Shown in pieces: positions 62,235 through 64,000 of a stretch of 64,000 nt of DNA. A program made the translations under genes and the position numbers. The stretch's first letter is position 1; the number at the start of each line of letters is the position of its first letter. This DNA is from Streptomyces sp. WZ.A104 (lineage in GTDB: Bacteria > Actinomycetota > Actinomycetes > Streptomycetales > Streptomycetaceae), in the NCBI RefSeq assembly GCF_002382885.1, contig NZ_NWVL01000005.1:1-64000 (forward strand), written 5' to 3'. Below the pieces are notes generated by a model that searched no databases, was not told where the DNA came from, and worked only from the letters and a program-made list of their open reading frames with translations.

Positions 62235-63317
62235 ATGCCCCAGGCGACAGCCACCGCTACAGACACCGCCGCGGCCACCGCCGCGACACCCAGCGTCGCC
62301 CCCACGCCCTCCTCCCGCCGACCGGCCGCCGGGAGCGACTTCGCGCCCCTGCTGCGTGCGGTGAAGGGCCAGGGTCTGCTGGAGCACCGCCCCGGCCGGT
62401 ACGCGCTGGGGATCGCCGCCAATCTGACCGCCCTGGGGTCGGTGGTCACCGCCCTCTTCCTGGTGGGCGACAGCTGGTGGAGCCTGTTCCTCGCCCTGCC
62501 GCTGGCCGTCCTGTGGGCCCGTACGGCGTTCATCGCCCATGACGCGGGACATGCGCAGATAACCGGTGACCGCAGGACGAGCAGGCTGATCAGCCTCGTG
62601 CACGCCAATCTGCTCCTCGGCATGAACGAAGCGTGGTGGAACGACAAGCATGTACGCCACCACGCCCACCCCAATCACATCGACAAGGACCCCGATGTCG
62701 GTGTTGGCGCACTGGTCTGGACCCAGAAGCAGGCGGCGCAGCGAGAGGGATTCGCCCGCTGGCTCACCCGCAACCAGGCCCGGCTGTTCTTCCCGATGCT
62801 GCTGCTCGAAGGCATCGCCCTGAAGATCTACGGGTTCCAGTTCCTGCGCCGCCAGCCCGCCCGGGAGCGGGTGCTCGCGGCCCTGCTGCTGATCGCGCAC
62901 GTCACCCTGTACGCGACGCTGTTGCTGAGCACGTTGTCCCCGGGCAAGGCGGTCGTCTTCGCCCTGCTGCTGCACGCGGTGTTCGGCCTCCACCTGGGCC
63001 TGGCGTTCGCCCCCAACCACAAGGGCATGGAGATGCCCGACGCCGACGGGGAGCGCTGGGGCCACCTCCAGCGGCAGGTCCTGACCTCGCGCAACGTCCG
63101 CGGCGCGGCCCTGACCGACTGGTTCCTGGGCGGGCTGAACTACCAGATCGAGCACCACCTCTTCCCGAGCATGCCCCGGCCCCACCTCAGGCTGGCCCAG
63201 CCACTGGTCAAGGCGTACTGCGGGAGCATAGGTATGCCGTATGCGGAGACCGGTCTGATCGAGTCCTACCGCCAGGCCCTGGCGCACATGCATGACGTCG
63301 GTGATCCGCTGCGATGA
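62235..63317 (+). CDS. Membrane fatty acid (acyl-CoA) desaturase
   Basis: Di-iron desaturase of 360 residues. The three histidine boxes are complete: HDAGH near residue 98, HVRHH near 136 and QIEHHLFPSMPR near 306. Hydrophobic helices lie around residues 55-95, 175-190 and 215-255. It places a double bond in a membrane fatty acid, using electrons from a ferredoxin or rubredoxin reductase not in the window. A direct repeat lies upstream. Could tune membrane fluidity or supply unsaturated chains; the position of the double bond cannot be told. Confidence 0.92.
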   Translation: MPQATATATDTAAATAATPSVAPTPSSRRPAAGSDFAPLLRAVKGQGLLEHRPGRYALGIAANLTALGSVVTALFLVGDSWWSLFLALPLAVLWARTAFIAHDAGHAQITGDRRTSRLISLVHANLLLGMNEAWWNDKHVRHHAHPNHIDKDPDVGVGALVWTQKQAAQREGFARWLTRNQARLFFPMLLLEGIALKIYGFQFLRRQPARERVLAALLLIAHVTLYATLLLSTLSPGKAVVFALLLHAVFGLHLGLAFAPNHKGMEMPDADGERWGHLQRQVLTSRNVRGAALTDWFLGGLNYQIEHHLFPSMPRPHLRLAQPLVKAYCGSIGMPYAETGLIESYRQALAHMHDVGDPLR

Positions 63318-63397
63318 CGGGCCCGGCGGGGAACGGAAGGGCGCGCGGACGCGTTCACACAACAGGAGCGGCGCCGGCCGCGAAGGAGGCGTGGACC

Positions 63398-63580
63398 ATG
63401 ACGAATGGTGCGAAGGTCGCTATCGGGGGAGTTCTCGCGGCGGCCATCCTGTGGCCCCTGATCGGATTCTGGTGGGCCCTGCTGATCGTGATCGGGGTCC
63501 CCGTGGCGGGCTATCTGCTGCTGGACCCGTCGCAGCGGCGCAGGCTCCGCAGGATCAACCGCAAGGAAATCGGCCGCTGA
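63398..63580 (+). CDS. Small two-helix membrane protein
   Basis: Protein of 60 residues with two hydrophobic stretches (about 5-19 and 23-43) and a basic tail RRRLRRINRKEIGR. No family is recognised. GAAGGAGG at 63382-63389 precedes the ATG at a good distance. It lies 80 bp after the desaturase gene in the same direction and ends at a palindromic hairpin, so it may be co-transcribed with the desaturase. Confidence 0.6.
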   Translation: MTNGAKVAIGGVLAAAILWPLIGFWWALLIVIGVPVAGYLLLDPSQRRRLRRINRKEIGR

Positions 63581-63583
63581 GGT

Positions 63584-63601
63584 CCGGCCCGGCCGGGCCG
63601 G
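63584..63601. terminator. Short GC palindrome after the small membrane gene
   Basis: CCGGCCCGGCCGGGCCGG (63584-63601) is a perfect 18-bp palindrome starting 4 bp after the stop codon. A hairpin with a 7-bp stem is possible; there is no U-tract. Confidence 0.5.
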
Positions 63602-63648
63602 TTGTGGAGCGTCTCAGGATCGGCCCAGGCCGGGTCCGGGGCGCGGGC

Positions 63649-63737
63649 GGTCCTCATCGTGGCGCTCGGGTGCCACGATGAGGACCGCAGCATCACGCCG
63701 GGTGCCACGATGAGGACCAGAGCGTCACGCCGGGTGC
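63649..63737. repeat. Inverted arm plus 32-bp tandem repeat at the end of the edge gene
   Basis: GGTCCTCATCGTGGC (63649-63663) pairs perfectly with GCCACGATGAGGACC (63672-63686). The second arm is part of a 32-bp unit starting at 63668 and repeated at 63700; a third copy begins GGGTGC at 63732 and breaks off. The unit spans the stop codon region of the minus-strand gene, so the 3' end of that gene was duplicated. The hairpin can also act as a terminator. Confidence 0.7.
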
Positions 63738-64000
63738 AGGGCCAGTTCCTCCAGAGCCTTGAGCAGACCGGGCAGCGCGGGCCCACGCCGGACGGTGAGG
63801 ACCGTGCCGGGCTCCTCGTCCAGCAGGATCAACGCGATGTCGTCGGTCCTCGCCACCATCGACCACCCCGGGCCGTCGACGCGCAGGGTGCGTACGTCCG
63901 CCGAGGCGAACGACGAGCGGATACGTCCGGGCGGCGGCGGAGTCTTCGTATAGGCGAGGGCCTCTGACAGCGCCCTGCGTACCCCCGGGTGCTGAACGGA
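63725..64000 (-). CDS. Conserved hypothetical protein (N-terminus beyond window)
   Basis: The last 91 codons plus stop of a gene running off the right edge. Visible stretches are VQHPGVRRALSEALAYTKTP, ASADVRTLRVDGPGWSMVAR and TVLTVRRGPALPGLLKALEE. It looks like a small soluble actinomycete protein without a known domain. The stop at 63725-63727 lies within a 32-bp tandem duplication. No function can be given. Confidence 0.6.
   Translation of the reverse strand, partial: SVQHPGVRRALSEALAYTKTPPPPGRIRSSFASADVRTLRVDGPGWSMVARTDDIALILLDEEPGTVLTVRRGPALPGLLKALEELALHPA

Noticed and set aside
63668-63737. Spaced repeats considered as a CRISPR array
   Set aside because: Only two full copies directly abutting each other, with no spacers and no cas genes; a simple tandem duplication.

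Overview
The window is about 72% GC, with short tightly packed genes, many ATGA/GTGA start-stop overlaps and a near absence of TTA codons. With its gene families (type II and III polyketide synthases, MbtH, MAB_1171c, DUF6221, SrsABC-like enzymes) this points to a Streptomyces chromosome, in an accessory, specialised-metabolism part of it. No rRNA, tRNA, CRISPR array or insertion sequence was seen.

Left part (1-16.2 kb). A UbiA-type prenyltransferase (cut by the window edge) diverges from a three-gene operon of type III PKS, ICMT-like methyltransferase and flavin hydroxylase. This is the gene set known to make alkyl-O-prenyl-methoxyhydroquinone phenolic lipids. Then come a DHA2 exporter with a VOC protein, a DUF6221 protein, an unassigned operon of one GTPase and two membrane proteins, a cold-shock protein with a structured leader, a PfpI-family protein, a class A beta-lactamase lipoprotein, a hypE remnant, an LD-carboxypeptidase-family protein, an orphan mbtH behind a possible iron box, small membrane and VOC proteins, a frameshifted NmrA-like gene with a divergent TetR regulator, and a 25-residue bL37-like ribosomal peptide.

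Middle part (16.4-24.9 kb). A DeoR-controlled ABC transporter operon ends in a zinc alcohol dehydrogenase and a PfkB sugar kinase, which fits polyol uptake, oxidation and phosphorylation. It is followed by an XRE / ImmA-IrrE / MAB_1171c triad whose membrane gene carries a frameshift.

Angucycline region (25.0-46.7 kb). Three regulators (ParB/StrR-like, a LuxR-type protein with an in-frame TTA codon, and MarR) precede the classic angucycline gene order: oxygenase, cyclase, KS-alpha, KS-beta, ACP, ketoreductase, aromatase, fused oxygenase-reductase. Dedicated acyl-CoA carboxylase beta and epsilon subunits, a luciferase-like enzyme, two exporters, two SDR proteins lacking the catalytic tyrosine, a SnoaL-like protein, a TetR repressor with three near-identical operators, and a second luciferase-like enzyme follow. 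No glycosyltransferase or deoxysugar gene is present, so an aglycone of the rabelomycin/gaudimycin type is the expected core.

Right part (46.8-64 kb). Erythromycin-esterase-like gene (frameshifted) with a divergent two-HTH MerR regulator, a ComB-like phosphatase, a decayed PQQ-type sugar dehydrogenase, a TetR regulator facing a PaoABCD-like molybdenum aldehyde oxidoreductase operon, a peptidoglycan amidase, a SWIM zinc-finger protein with a SNF2 helicase, a fatty acid desaturase, a small membrane protein and a gene running off the right edge. Several genes carry single-base frameshifts, three of them in G or C runs, so sequencing error and real decay must be told apart.
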